NCBI RefSeq assembly: GCF_000423305.1
Contig: NZ_AUHS01000021.1
Span: 1 to 64,000, forward strand
Reading direction: 5' to 3'
Source: Legionella moravica DSM 19234
GTDB lineage: Bacteria; Pseudomonadota; Gammaproteobacteria; Legionellales; Legionellaceae
DNA length: 64,000 bases
Part shown: in pieces, positions 1 to 10,927 of the stretch
Layout of the letters: each line of letters begins with the position of its first letter
How positions within the stretch are numbered: position 1 is the first letter of the stretch
The notes under the pieces: generated by a model
The model's database searches: none
What the model saw: the letters and a program-made list of their open reading frames with translations, nothing else
Told to the model about the DNA's origin: nothing
Translations under genes and position numbers: made by a program

Positions 1-2
1 AT

Positions 3-887
3 GTGCAAAAAGCAGTGCTCTATGTTGCTGTGGGTGTGGCTTATGTGGATGCATTGTATGCCTCTCAATGGCATCTCGTCACCAAGAAATTAATAAAATT
101 AAACCAAGACATAGTTTCTGCAATAGATCGCCGTGTAAAAGCGGGAGCTGGAGCGGAATTAGATTTACGATTAGCCCAGGTGCGATTGGGTGAAGCGCGT
201 ATTCAAGAGAATAAAGCAGGACGTGAGGCCTTGTTACAGCGCGCAAAATTGGCGCGGTTATTAGGAACTAGTTTCCGTATTGATAATGTATTGGTGGATA
301 GAGGATTGCCAGGTACGTTGTGGGACTGGCCGCAATTATTGAAGAAAATAGCGGGAAGCCCGCAATTACTGCAAATGAAACTTCTGCTGCAAGCCAAACG
401 CGCCACCATTACTGCGGTAAAAAAATCGGTTTGGCCTGATTTAAACATCCAATTGGGTGGCCGTCATTTTTCAGACGATGGCAGTAATGCGGCTGTTGCC
501 TCAGCTTATGCCCAAGTTCCTGTATACGAGCGAAACCAAGGAAAAATTCTCACAGCTGAAGCACAATACACTCAAACTGCTCATGAATATCGAGGAACCC
601 AATTGGAATTGCGCCAAAATCTCTACGCGTTCTTTTTACAGGCACAGCAAAACAATTATGAAGCACAATTGGTTACTAAATCGTTGTTACCCTTAGCACG
701 TAAATCCATAAACCTTGCTCAAGAAGGGTATCAAATGGGGCGTTACACCTACATTGAATTATCCGTAGCTTTAAATGCGTTATACGAGGAAGAGCGACAT
801 TATCAACAAGCTCATGCCGATTATCATAAATCATTAATTCAGATCACAGGACTTTTGGGGCTGGATAATCCCAAGGAGAGCAAATGA
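3..887 (+). CDS. czcC: CzcC-like outer-membrane efflux protein (5' end cut)
   Basis: Outer-membrane channel subunit of a tripartite heavy-metal RND efflux pump (TolC/OEP family). The reading frame is open up to the first base of the window, so the true start and signal peptide lie outside; about 294 residues are visible of the roughly 400-420 usual for CzcC. The visible part shows the long alpha-helical heptad-like stretches typical of OEP repeats, for example the Leu/Ala/Gln-rich helices at visible residues 25-90 and 185-290. Its stop overlaps the start of the membrane-fusion gene (ATGA at 884-887), so the two are translationally coupled. Followed by CzcB- and CzcA-type genes in the canonical CBA order. 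In Legionella this trio is also called helCBA. Family assignment is inference from the sequence and context. Confidence 0.85.
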   Translation: MQKAVLYVAVGVAYVDALYASQWHLVTKKLIKLNQDIVSAIDRRVKAGAGAELDLRLAQVRLGEARIQENKAGREALLQRAKLARLLGTSFRIDNVLVDRGLPGTLWDWPQLLKKIAGSPQLLQMKLLLQAKRATITAVKKSVWPDLNIQLGGRHFSDDGSNAAVASAYAQVPVYERNQGKILTAEAQYTQTAHEYRGTQLELRQNLYAFFLQAQQNNYEAQLVTKSLLPLARKSINLAQEGYQMGRYTYIELSVALNALYEEERHYQQAHADYHKSLIQITGLLGLDNPKESK

Positions 888-2122
888 ACTTTTTAAAACC
901 CTTCATTATTATAGTCAGTGTTCTGTGTTTTTTTCATGTATGGGCGGGAGAAGATTCAACCGCTGCGGAAGAAACTGAACATCAAGAAAGTATAGAAAAA
1001 GGACCACAAGGCGGTCGTTTATTTAAAAAAGATTCATTGGCTATGGAGCTTTTAATTTTTGAACGGGGCATGCCTCCTCATTTTCGTGCCTACTTTTATG
1101 AGAATGGAGAAGTCATGTCACCTGATAAAGCGCGATTAACTGTTGCGTTAACTCGCTTTTCTGGAAAAAAAGAAACTATTCATTTCACACCTGTTGAGAC
1201 TTTTTTACAAAGTAATGAAGTGATTCGTGAACCCCATTCATTTGAAGTAGGGATTAACTTAAACATCCAGGGGCAAAACATAACCTGGCATTATGAGACT
1301 GCGGAAGGGCGCGTTAAAATTCCCCAGACCGTTTTAAAAGCTGCAGACATCCAAACAGTGGTCGCACAAAGCCAAACCATTAAAACTCAATTAAAGGTAG
1401 TAGGAAAAATTGTTCCCAATCGCGATACCCTTACCCCTATTTATGCCCGTTATTCAGGTATTATTAAAGCCATCAATAAAAATTTGGGGGATGAGGTGAC
1501 CAAAGGCGAGGTGCTAGTCACGATTGAAAGTAACGAGAGCTTACAAAATTACACTATAACCGCACCGATGACCGGGACTATTGTACAAAAATATGCAACC
1601 AATGGTGAGTTGGCACAAAGTACAAAACCCATTTTTGAAGTGGCTAATCTTGCTAATGTATGGGCAGATTTTACCTTATATCGCAAAGAAGCACCTTTGA
1701 TAAAGTCAGGTATGGAAGTCACCGTAACAGGTGATGAAGGTAAGCCCCAATCCACGAGCATCATTTCTTACATTGCTCCTTTAGGGATTGAAGACAGTCA
1801 AACCACTTTAGCTCGAGCAATAATCCCCAATGAAGCTCGTGCGTGGTTACCTGGCATGTATGTGAATGCAGCCATCACCATTAAAGAAAAAGAAGTGCCT
1901 GTTGCGGTGCTTCTTTCTGCCATTCAACGTCTAAATGATCGCGAGGTGGTTTTTGTACAGCAAGGTGATTATTTTGAAGCCACTCCAGTGACTTTAGGGC
2001 AGAAGGACGACGAGTGGGCGGAGGTAGTGTCAGGTCTTGATAAAGACCAACGCTATGTGAGTAGAAACAGTTTCTTTATGAAAGCTGAATTAGGTAAAGA
2101 TGGCGCAAGCCATGAGCACTAA
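884..2122 (+). CDS. czcB: CzcB-like periplasmic membrane-fusion protein
   Basis: Periplasmic adaptor that joins the inner-membrane RND pump to the outer-membrane channel. An N-terminal hydrophobic signal (residues about 3-21, ending near VWA-GED) is followed by an acidic, His-containing region. Next come the usual barrel-sandwich (lipoyl-like) halves: one around residues 190-215 (GIIKAINKNLGDEVTKGE) and the returning half around 225-250 (ITAPMTGTIVQKYATNGE). A beta-barrel and a C-terminal membrane-proximal domain follow. Length (412 aa) suits the CzcB/CusB group. It ends in a His-containing tail (GASHEH), which might bind metal, though this is speculation. Start overlaps the upstream stop by 4 bases and the next gene begins 9 bases after its stop, so the three form one operon. 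Confidence 0.88.
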   Translation: MNFLKPFIIIVSVLCFFHVWAGEDSTAAEETEHQESIEKGPQGGRLFKKDSLAMELLIFERGMPPHFRAYFYENGEVMSPDKARLTVALTRFSGKKETIHFTPVETFLQSNEVIREPHSFEVGINLNIQGQNITWHYETAEGRVKIPQTVLKAADIQTVVAQSQTIKTQLKVVGKIVPNRDTLTPIYARYSGIIKAINKNLGDEVTKGEVLVTIESNESLQNYTITAPMTGTIVQKYATNGELAQSTKPIFEVANLANVWADFTLYRKEAPLIKSGMEVTVTGDEGKPQSTSIISYIAPLGIEDSQTTLARAIIPNEARAWLPGMYVNAAITIKEKEVPVAVLLSAIQRLNDREVVFVQQGDYFEATPVTLGQKDDEWAEVVSGLDKDQRYVSRNSFFMKAELGKDGASHEH

Positions 2123-5284
<3,162 letters not shown>

Positions 5285-5286
5285 AT

Positions 5287-5337
5287 TTGACAAAGCACGG
5301 TATTTAGCTATAGTAATAGTTAAATACTTGTTTAACT
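5287..5337 (+). promoter_or_regulatory. Promoter and operator of the smtB-cadA unit
   Basis: A near-consensus sigma-70 promoter, TTGACA at 5287-5292 and TATAGT at 5309-5314 with 16 bases between, is followed directly by a perfect inverted repeat AGTTAAA-6-TTTAACT (5318-5337) covering the expected transcription start. The repressor gene begins 12 bases later. This is the usual arrangement for autorepression by ArsR/SmtB proteins, with metal binding releasing the repressor. The separate promoter suggests that the regulator and ATPase can be transcribed apart from czcCBA. Confidence 0.7.
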
Positions 5338-5349
5338 GTTTAAGTCATT

Positions 5350-5646
5350 ATGCTAACACACGATCAAATGATAACGCTAAGTGATATTTTACATTTAATG
5401 GGTGAACCTAATCGCTTAAGACTTTTGGTGACTTGTTTAGAAGGTGCTAAGTCTGTTTCTGAACTGGCACAACAATTACAATTATCGGTACCACTAACCA
5501 GTCATCATTTGAGTTTACTTCGTTCGGCTCGACTGCTCGTTGCTAACCGAGAAGGCAAACACATTTATTACAGTATTTATGATGCGCATGTACGCTGTAT
5601 TTTAGATGACATGCTAAAGCACTTTACCGAAGAGACGGACAGTTAA
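5350..5646 (+). CDS. SmtB/CzrA-type metal-sensing repressor (ArsR family)
   Basis: 98-residue winged-helix repressor of the ArsR/SmtB family. The recognition helix lies near residues 45-60 (SVPLTSHHLSLLRSA). The C-terminal helix holds D78-x-H80-x10-H91-x2-E94, which matches the alpha-5 Zn/Co site of SmtB residue for residue in spacing and identity. The N-terminal Cys residues and CxC in alpha-3 that mark Cd/Pb sensors (CadC) or As sensors (ArsR) are absent. A Zn(II)/Co(II) sensor is therefore the best reading. It is encoded right behind a promoter-overlapping inverted repeat and 86 bases before the ATPase it presumably controls. Confidence 0.9.
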   Translation: MLTHDQMITLSDILHLMGEPNRLRLLVTCLEGAKSVSELAQQLQLSVPLTSHHLSLLRSARLLVANREGKHIYYSIYDAHVRCILDDMLKHFTEETDS

Positions 5647-5732
5647 TAGGTTTTTTCTAATGGAACACGTCTTTGAGAGCAAGGTGTTGAATATCTTAAT
5701 TGGTAGAACAAGGCCTATTTGGAGTGTTAACT

Positions 5733-7910
5733 ATGACCGCACCTTTAACATTAACGACCTTTTTTGTTGCAGGCCTTGATTGTCCTTCTGAGGAACAATT
5801 AATCAGAAAGCAATTACAAACGATACCTGAAATAAAACAATTAGATTTTAATTTCATCGCGGAAGAAGTAACCGTACACCATTCTTTATCTACTATTGAG
5901 CCCATACAGCAAAAAATTGAAAGCCTGGGTATGAGCGTTCGTTCTAAAAGTAGCAATGTGTCAGACCAAAAGGGCAAGCGTTTTGGTATTGATGCGTCTT
6001 GGGGTGCCATTGGAATTGCTGGATTATTTGCACTTTTTTCAGAATTAGCTGCGTATTATTTTGCATCAGAACAATCCATTTGGGTCATTGTTCCTGCCTT
6101 ATTAGCTATAGCGTTAAGTGGTCCTGCAACCATTAAAAAAGGGTGGATTGCTTTACGCACGAAAGCGATGAACATTAACAGCTTAATGTTAATTGCCATA
6201 ACGGGTGCTGCCTTTATTGGTGCATGGCCAGAAGCTGCAATGGTGACCGTTTTATTTGCACTTGCTGAGCGTATTGAGCGTTATTCCTTAGATAAGGCAC
6301 GTCAGGCGATTCGAAGTTTAATGGAAATTGCCCCAGAGGTCGCTCTGGTTAAAGGGGACAATGGTCAATGGCACACACTACTTGTTACAGAAGTACAACC
6401 TGGTGCCGTATTTAGAGTGAAACCCGGTGAGCGTATTCCTCTCGATGGTCATTTGATTTCAGGTCAAAGTACGGTGAATCAAGCGCCTATTACTGGAGAA
6501 TCAATGCCGGTGAGTAAACGAGTAGGGGATAGTGTTTTTGCCGGAACACTCAATGAACATGGTTCGTTTGAGGTTAAAGTGAGTAATGCTTCAGGGGATA
6601 CCCTACTTGCAAAAATTGGCAAAGCAATTGAACAAGCACAAAGTGAGCGTGCGCCAACTCAGCGATTTGTCGATCAATTTGCGAGATACTATACCCCAAT
6701 AATGGTCCTCATTGCCGTTCTAATCGCCCTCATCCCACCCTTGGTATTTGGCTATCCCTTTTATGATTGGATCTATAAAGCATTAACCTTACTGGTCATT
6801 GCGTGTCCTTGTGCTTTAGTTATCTCGACACCTGTTACAGTGGTAAGTGGTTTAGCCGCTGCAGCAAAGAGCGGGATACTCATTAAAGGGGGAAGTTATT
6901 TAGAGAATGGATATCGCTTAAAATTAATTGCTCTGGATAAAACAGGCACATTAACCGAAGGAAAACCGGTAGTTACTGATTTTATTGCTTATGATAAAAA
7001 CCATACAAAGAGCGAGTTATTACTCTTGGCAGCAAGCCTTGATTCTCACTCCGAACATCCCGTAGCACACGCATTGGTGGCCTATTGGCATAAAGAGCAA
7101 CCTAATGAAGAAATGCTCTCTATAGATCAATTTACCGCATTACCCGGTCGAGGTGTTAAAGGCCTCGTTGACCAAGAACTTTATTATGTGGGTAATCATC
7201 AATTAGCTGAAGACAATGAAGTATGTAATTTAGGAGTTGAACAAGAGCTTGAGCGATTGGAAGAAGAAGGCAAAACAACAGTGATTTTAAGCAATAAGAT
7301 GAAGGTTTTAGCGATTTTTGCCGTAGCAGATACACTTCGTCCCACCAGTAAAAAGGCTATTGAAGCCTTGCATCAACAAGGCATAAAAACTGCGATGCTC
7401 ACCGGAGATAATGCCATTACCGCTCGTGCTATTGCAACGCTTGTAGGAATTGATGAAGTACAAGCGAATGTATTACCTACAGACAAAATGAAGGCTATTG
7501 GTCTTCTTCTGAAGGAATATAAAGCAGTAGGGATGGTCGGTGATGGAATTAATGATGCCCCAGCCTTGGCTGCAGCTACTATAAGTTTTGCTATGGGAAA
7601 AGGCACTGATACTGCTTTAGAAACAGCCGATGTCGCTTTAATGAATGATAATCTGGCGATGCTGCCTTTATACATTCACTTAAGTCGTAAAACGTCTCGT
7701 ATTCTACAGCAAAACATCAGCCTATCCCTGATTATTAAATTGGTGTTCTTTATTTTAGCTCTTAGTGGATTAGCTACCCTGTGGATGGCTGTATTTGCTG
7801 ATATGGGTGCTAGTTTAATTGTGGTGGCAAATGGTTTACGATTGCTGAATTCTCATAAAAGCTATATGAAAAAGAGTCATTTAGCCGAAAGTGACACGTT
7901 AATTAAGTAA
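5733..7910 (+). CDS. cadA: Zn/Cd/Pb-transporting P1B-2-type ATPase
   Basis: ATP-driven exporter of soft divalent cations in the inner membrane (ZntA/CadA group), 725 aa from the ATG at 5733, which has GGAG 8 bases upstream; a TTG at 5700 is a weaker start. An N-terminal degenerate HMA-like domain carries G-L-D-C17-P. Then come membrane helices, the GES-type actuator loop (TGESMP), the CPC ion site C358-P-C360, the phosphorylated D402-K-T-G-T, the SEHP motif of the nucleotide-binding domain and the GDGINDAP hinge. The penultimate helix has the Asp-Met-Gly arrangement with conserved Asp that marks P1B-2 Zn/Cd/Pb pumps. It follows its presumed repressor in one unit. cadA and zntA cannot be separated here. 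Confidence 0.93.
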   Translation: MTAPLTLTTFFVAGLDCPSEEQLIRKQLQTIPEIKQLDFNFIAEEVTVHHSLSTIEPIQQKIESLGMSVRSKSSNVSDQKGKRFGIDASWGAIGIAGLFALFSELAAYYFASEQSIWVIVPALLAIALSGPATIKKGWIALRTKAMNINSLMLIAITGAAFIGAWPEAAMVTVLFALAERIERYSLDKARQAIRSLMEIAPEVALVKGDNGQWHTLLVTEVQPGAVFRVKPGERIPLDGHLISGQSTVNQAPITGESMPVSKRVGDSVFAGTLNEHGSFEVKVSNASGDTLLAKIGKAIEQAQSERAPTQRFVDQFARYYTPIMVLIAVLIALIPPLVFGYPFYDWIYKALTLLVIACPCALVISTPVTVVSGLAAAAKSGILIKGGSYLENGYRLKLIALDKTGTLTEGKPVVTDFIAYDKNHTKSELLLLAASLDSHSEHPVAHALVAYWHKEQPNEEMLSIDQFTALPGRGVKGLVDQELYYVGNHQLAEDNEVCNLGVEQELERLEEEGKTTVILSNKMKVLAIFAVADTLRPTSKKAIEALHQQGIKTAMLTGDNAITARAIATLVGIDEVQANVLPTDKMKAIGLLLKEYKAVGMVGDGINDAPALAAATISFAMGKGTDTALETADVALMNDNLAMLPLYIHLSRKTSRILQQNISLSLIIKLVFFILALSGLATLWMAVFADMGASLIVVANGLRLLNSHKSYMKKSHLAESDTLIK

Positions 7911-7957
7911 TTAAAGGGCGTAAATAGTACGCTTGTTACATGAGTCAGGAGGTCGTT

Positions 7958-8287
7958 ATGTTGCAGTATAAAGGCTACATTGGACATGCGGTATTTGACG
8001 ATCTCAATGAATTGTTTTTTGGAGAAATAATTAATACGCAGACGGTAATTACTTTTCAGGCAACCATGTCTCATCAGTTAAAAAATGCGTTCATGGAAGC
8101 GATTGATAATTATCTAAAAAGTTGTGAGAAACAATTGAAAGAGCCTGAATTACCTTTATCAGGCCAATTGGCACTCACTGTTTCGCCCGAACTTCATCGG
8201 GATGTATTCATGGCTGCAAAAAACTCAGGAGTGAGTTTGAATGTTTGGATTTGTAGTGCTTTAAGGCATGCCGTGTGTAGACAATAA
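7958..8287 (+). CDS. Orphan HicB-family antitoxin-like protein
   Basis: 109-residue protein. The N-terminal half (MLQYKGYIGHAVFDD... to about residue 65) has the partial RNase-H-like HicB fold signature, with G-x-Y-x-G, a FxGE turn and the ITFQ strand. The C-terminal half (SGQLALTVSPELHRDVFMAAKNSG, about residues 68-105) is a ribbon-helix-helix DNA-binding domain. The ATG at 7958 is chosen because AGGAGG lies 5 bases upstream. No HicA toxin ORF is found beside it, so it is either a solitary regulator or the remnant of a toxin-antitoxin pair. Found immediately after the metal ATPase, as often in plasmid resistance islands. Confidence 0.75.
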   Translation: MLQYKGYIGHAVFDDLNELFFGEIINTQTVITFQATMSHQLKNAFMEAIDNYLKSCEKQLKEPELPLSGQLALTVSPELHRDVFMAAKNSGVSLNVWICSALRHAVCRQ

Positions 8288-8342
8288 AAATTAAGAAAGA
8301 AGGTCGTGTTAACGAAAGAGGCTATGTATTGAGAGGTGGTAG

Positions 8343-8720
8343 ATGAATGGCATATTGCATTTCTTAGTAACCGAACCCTCTCTTGGCGCACGTATTATTA
8401 TACGCGCTCAAATAACTCAATTGGGGCATTGTGTCGATATGGCCTTAGATATTGAATCGACCTTGGTTTTGGTGGAATTAAAAACCTATCATGTCATTTT
8501 GATTGATGCTGAACTTAATAAAGAATGCGATTGTTTTGAACTGATTGATCTTATCCGGGAACAATCAATTTTTAATAAACTGACACCTATTATAGTACTG
8601 AGTACATCACCTCATAAAATTTTAAAAAACAGTCTTTACCCTTGCTTTGCAAAGCCTATGAACATTAACGATGTCACCAAGATAATTAATTATTTGGAGG
8701 AATATAATAAAAATAAATGA
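8343..8720 (+). CDS. Degenerate CheY-like receiver domain protein
   Basis: 125-residue stand-alone domain with the alternating strand/helix pattern of response-regulator receivers. The aspartate that would be phosphorylated is in the strand YHVILIDAE (about residue 57) and a conserved Lys is present in FAKPMN (about residue 104). The acidic pair that normally binds Mg near the N terminus is reduced: the first strand reads FLVTEPS with one Glu. Phosphorylation may therefore be weak or lost. No kinase or output domain is adjacent. AGGTGG overlaps just before the ATG. Role unknown; possible adaptor in metal-stress signalling is only a guess. Confidence 0.6.
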   Translation: MNGILHFLVTEPSLGARIIIRAQITQLGHCVDMALDIESTLVLVELKTYHVILIDAELNKECDCFELIDLIREQSIFNKLTPIIVLSTSPHKILKNSLYPCFAKPMNINDVTKIINYLEEYNKNK

Positions 8721-8766
8721 TGTAGTGTTGGGGTTGGGACATATTATCCTCAAATAGAAGAGGAAT

Positions 8767-8787
8767 ACATACTAATATTCAGTATGT
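8767..8787. repeat. Short inverted repeat upstream of lipoprotein gene
   Basis: ACATACT-7-AGTATGT, 7-bp perfect arms, 38 bases before the small lipoprotein start. Its place and size fit a binding site for a dimeric regulator; which one is unknown. Confidence 0.35.
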
Positions 8788-8824
8788 TATGCTTAATAAG
8801 TATCGATACAAAAGGAAATTAAAA

Positions 8825-8989
8825 ATGACTATGGGATTTAAAAAAATTATTGTTTTGATAGGGGTATTCTTATTAGGTTGCAGTTTAATGTCCTGTGCAA
8901 AAAACAATCCTGATACAGCTCATCCTGAGGAAGGATATCAAGGAGGGTTTGGTGGTGATGGTGGACATATGCATGAACCTAAAGAATAG
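8825..8989 (+). CDS. Small Gly/His-rich lipoprotein
   Basis: 54-residue protein starting at ATG 8825, with AAGGAA 8 bases upstream. Residues 1-22 form a lipoprotein signal with basic start, hydrophobic core and candidate lipobox Cys at LLGC or LMSC. The mature part is only about 32 residues, rich in Gly, Asp, Glu and His, ending GGDGGHMHEPKE. The His/acidic tail could bind metal, which would suit the metal-efflux neighbours, but no family is recognised. The ORF could be extended upstream to 8789, but that would bury the signal peptide. Confidence 0.6.
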   Translation: MTMGFKKIIVLIGVFLLGCSLMSCAKNNPDTAHPEEGYQGGFGGDGGHMHEPKE

Positions 8990-9019
8990 CTCAGGTGTTT
9001 AATCAGTCAAGGAAAGATG

Positions 9020-9193
9020 ATGGAACTTACTCCATGGTTTTTAGTCGCTCTGTCTGCAGCAGTCATTGTGTTATGCGGGCTTTCTCTTTTCATGTTTAAA
9101 AAAAGAAAAAACCGGCATTTCATTATTGTTCTCTTTATTTTTCTAATGTTTGCAGCCATTTTTTTACATGGGGTTTCATTTAGAATGTTATAA
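9020..9193 (+). CDS. Small two-helix membrane protein
   Basis: 57-residue ORF beginning ATGGAACTTACT (a second ATG lies one codon earlier at 9017). AAGGA is 6 bases upstream of 9020. Two hydrophobic stretches, about residues 6-25 and 34-52, are separated by a basic turn (KKRKNRH), so it is predicted to be a hairpin in the inner membrane with both ends outside. It sits between the small lipoprotein and the CDF exporter, in the same direction, and is probably part of the metal-resistance unit. No homologue recognised. Confidence 0.5.
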   Translation: MELTPWFLVALSAAVIVLCGLSLFMFKKRKNRHFIIVLFIFLMFAAIFLHGVSFRML

Positions 9194-9272
9194 AGGGTGT
9201 GCCAAGTGCCTTTAAGTGCTAATTGTTAGATGCATCGGGAGTGATGTGACACATCATTGTTAGGAAGACATT

Positions 9273-10178
9273 ATGGACAAAAAGATTAAGCCCAATGTTC
9301 AAGGAGTTTCGAGAGAACAATCACTTTGGTGGGCTCTTTCATTAACAGGTGGTTTTTTGATTGCTGAGGTAATCGGCGGTATTCTAACCGGCAGCCTTGC
9401 ATTAATCTCCGACGCTGCGCATATGTTAACCGATGTTACTGCGTTAATTATTGCACTAATTGCTATTCATGTAAGTAAACGACCGGCTGATGCACGCCGT
9501 ACTTTTGGTTACTATCGATTTGAAATTCTAGCTGCTGCATTTAATGCCGCTCTTCTTTTTGTAGTAGCGCTTTATATTATATATGAGGCATATCAACGGT
9601 TAAAACAACCTCCTGAAATTTATTCCACCGGTATGTTAATTATTGCCAGTCTCGGTCTGCTTATTAATTTAGCATCTATGTATTTATTATCCCGTGACAA
9701 AGATAAAAATTTAAATTTAAAAAGTGCTTATCTTGAGGTATGGAGTGATATGTTAGGCTCTGTAGGGGTGATTATTGCAGCGCTTTTAATTCGCTTCACA
9801 GATTGGAGCTGGGTGGACTCAGCTATCGCAGTTTTAATTGGATTGTGGGTATTGCCCCGCACGTGGATACTTCTCAAAGAGACTATAAACATCCTTTTAG
9901 AAGGCGTACCCGCAGGAATTGATTTTAACCAAATTAAGTCTCGAATAATGTCTATAAAAGGTATTTTAGACGTACATGATTTACATATTTGGGCTATTAC
10001 TTCCGATAAGATTAGCTTAACAGCTCACCTTGTCATTGATTCTCGTTTTAAGGAAGAACTGGTCAGGGATGAAGTTCAGTTATTATTATTAAACCAATTT
10101 AAAATTTCCCATACTACCCTACAAACAGAAAATAAAAAGACACTTAGTCTGTGCAATAGGATTAATAATAATGAGTAA
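9273..10178 (+). CDS. czcD: CDF-family cation exporter (CzcD/ZitB-like)
   Basis: 301-residue cation diffusion facilitator, a proton-coupled antiporter moving Zn/Cd/Co out of the cytosol. Six membrane helices are followed by a cytosolic ferredoxin-like C-terminal domain (about residues 210-290, with DVHDLHIWAI). Helix 2 holds D47, H50 and D54 (SDAAHMLTD). Helix 5 has E155-x3-D159 (LEVWSD), where many CDFs have His-x3-Asp; Glu in place of His may alter metal preference. Most CzcD proteins carry a His-rich N terminus that is short here. Completes a three-layer export system with the P-type ATPase and CzcCBA. Confidence 0.9.
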   Translation: MDKKIKPNVQGVSREQSLWWALSLTGGFLIAEVIGGILTGSLALISDAAHMLTDVTALIIALIAIHVSKRPADARRTFGYYRFEILAAAFNAALLFVVALYIIYEAYQRLKQPPEIYSTGMLIIASLGLLINLASMYLLSRDKDKNLNLKSAYLEVWSDMLGSVGVIIAALLIRFTDWSWVDSAIAVLIGLWVLPRTWILLKETINILLEGVPAGIDFNQIKSRIMSIKGILDVHDLHIWAITSDKISLTAHLVIDSRFKEELVRDEVQLLLLNQFKISHTTLQTENKKTLSLCNRINNNE

Positions 10179-10195
10179 TGACCAGGATTATCCAG

Positions 10196-10483
10196 TTAAT
10201 CGTAAACGTTTTTTCGATGTCCTATATGGACAATAAGAATTATAAAATGATCGTCTTCAATTTTTGCGATAATACGATAATCCCCCGTACGATAACGCCA
10301 CAGCCCCGAAAGGTTACCTGATAATGGTTTACCAAATGATCGCGGATCTTCAGCAGGAATTACTTGCTCCTTTAGATATTTAATAACTCTCTTTTGGGCA
10401 GAGTGTCCTAGTTTTTTTAGATCTTTTTCTACATCAGTATCAAATTCAATCTTCCAGGCCAAGGCGGTTTTCCATTTCTTCAA
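10196..10483 (-). CDS. relE: RelE/ParE-family toxin
   Basis: RelE-superfamily toxin, likely a ribosome-dependent mRNA interferase. The core AWKIEFDTDVEKDLKKLG, the GKPLSG-LWRYRTGDYRII block and the terminal HIGHRKNVYD match the RelE type, including the basic and aromatic C-terminal residues needed for cleavage. Homologues usually begin at the AWKIEF segment; here a TTG at 10462 would give that start (88 aa), while an ATG at 10483 gives 95 aa. Either way it overlaps the antitoxin gene, so the two are translationally coupled. Lies convergent to the CDF exporter. Confidence 0.85.
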   Translation of the reverse strand: MKKWKTALAWKIEFDTDVEKDLKKLGHSAQKRVIKYLKEQVIPAEDPRSFGKPLSGNLSGLWRYRTGDYRIIAKIEDDHFIILIVHIGHRKNVYD

Positions 10484-10658
10484 GAGTTATACGAGGATTT
10501 CTCTTTTCTAATCGTGAAAGGACAATAAGGTGCTCTTCCTGTTCATTTAGAAAATCTTCGATTGCTTGTTTTACATAATAACTTTTAGAACGATGTGTTT
10601 GTTCTGCTAAGCGTGACAAACGTTCTTCAAGTTTCTCCGGTAAGCGAACGGCTAACAT
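10446..10658 (-). CDS. relB: Ribbon-helix-helix antitoxin (RelB-like)
   Basis: 70-residue antitoxin. Residues 1-45 form a MetJ/Arc ribbon-helix-helix fold (strand MLAVRLPEKL, helices about 10-22 and 26-45), which binds DNA as a dimer. The C-terminal tail (about 48-70, acidic and charged) should wrap and neutralise the toxin encoded by the overlapping downstream gene. A near-perfect palindrome 15 bases upstream of the start is the probable autoregulatory operator. Confidence 0.85.
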   Translation of the reverse strand: MLAVRLPEKLEERLSRLAEQTHRSKSYYVKQAIEDFLNEQEEHLIVLSRLEKRNPRITLEEMENRLGLED

Positions 10659-10672
10659 AAGTTTCCTTTAAG

Positions 10673-10690
10673 TGTAACACATGTATTACA
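10673..10690. promoter_or_regulatory. Palindromic operator of the RelB/RelE pair
   Basis: TGTAACACATGTATTACA is an 18-bp palindrome with one mismatched pair, centred on ACATGT, ending 15 bases before the antitoxin ATG. Position and symmetry fit the binding site of the ribbon-helix-helix antitoxin. Confidence 0.6.
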
Positions 10691-10696
10691 AGTATA

Positions 10697-10722
10697 GCAT
10701 AGTGCAAGAGTTTGCACTATGC
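10697..10722. repeat. Perfect 11-bp inverted repeat
   Basis: GCATAGTGCAA-GAGT-TTGCACTATGC, perfect arms with a 4-base loop. No run of T follows on either strand, so it is not a typical terminator. It lies upstream of the toxin-antitoxin promoter region and may be a second operator or a transcript-end structure. Confidence 0.55.
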
Positions 10723-10927
10723 TCAGAGAATTTAAATTCTTATTAGGGCTGTAAGTTTTATATTTATTTGGCAGGAAAAAATTAAGCCTTAAATAGCATT
10801 AGTCCAAAAAATAGAAGGCTTATAAATTATATATTTTTATACAATCGAACGATACAAGACGATATCATGACGTCATTGCGTTCCCTGCCAGGGAATTTTA
10901 ATAGTCAATTGTGTAAAGAGGCAAAAA
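10723..10927. other. Intergenic region before the ACR3-like gene
   Basis: Non-coding. It holds two short palindromes: ATGACGTCAT at 10867-10876 and TTCCCT-GCC-AGGGAA at 10881-10895, the latter 33 bases before the transporter ATG. They may be regulator sites; no other structure is evident. Confidence 0.35.
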
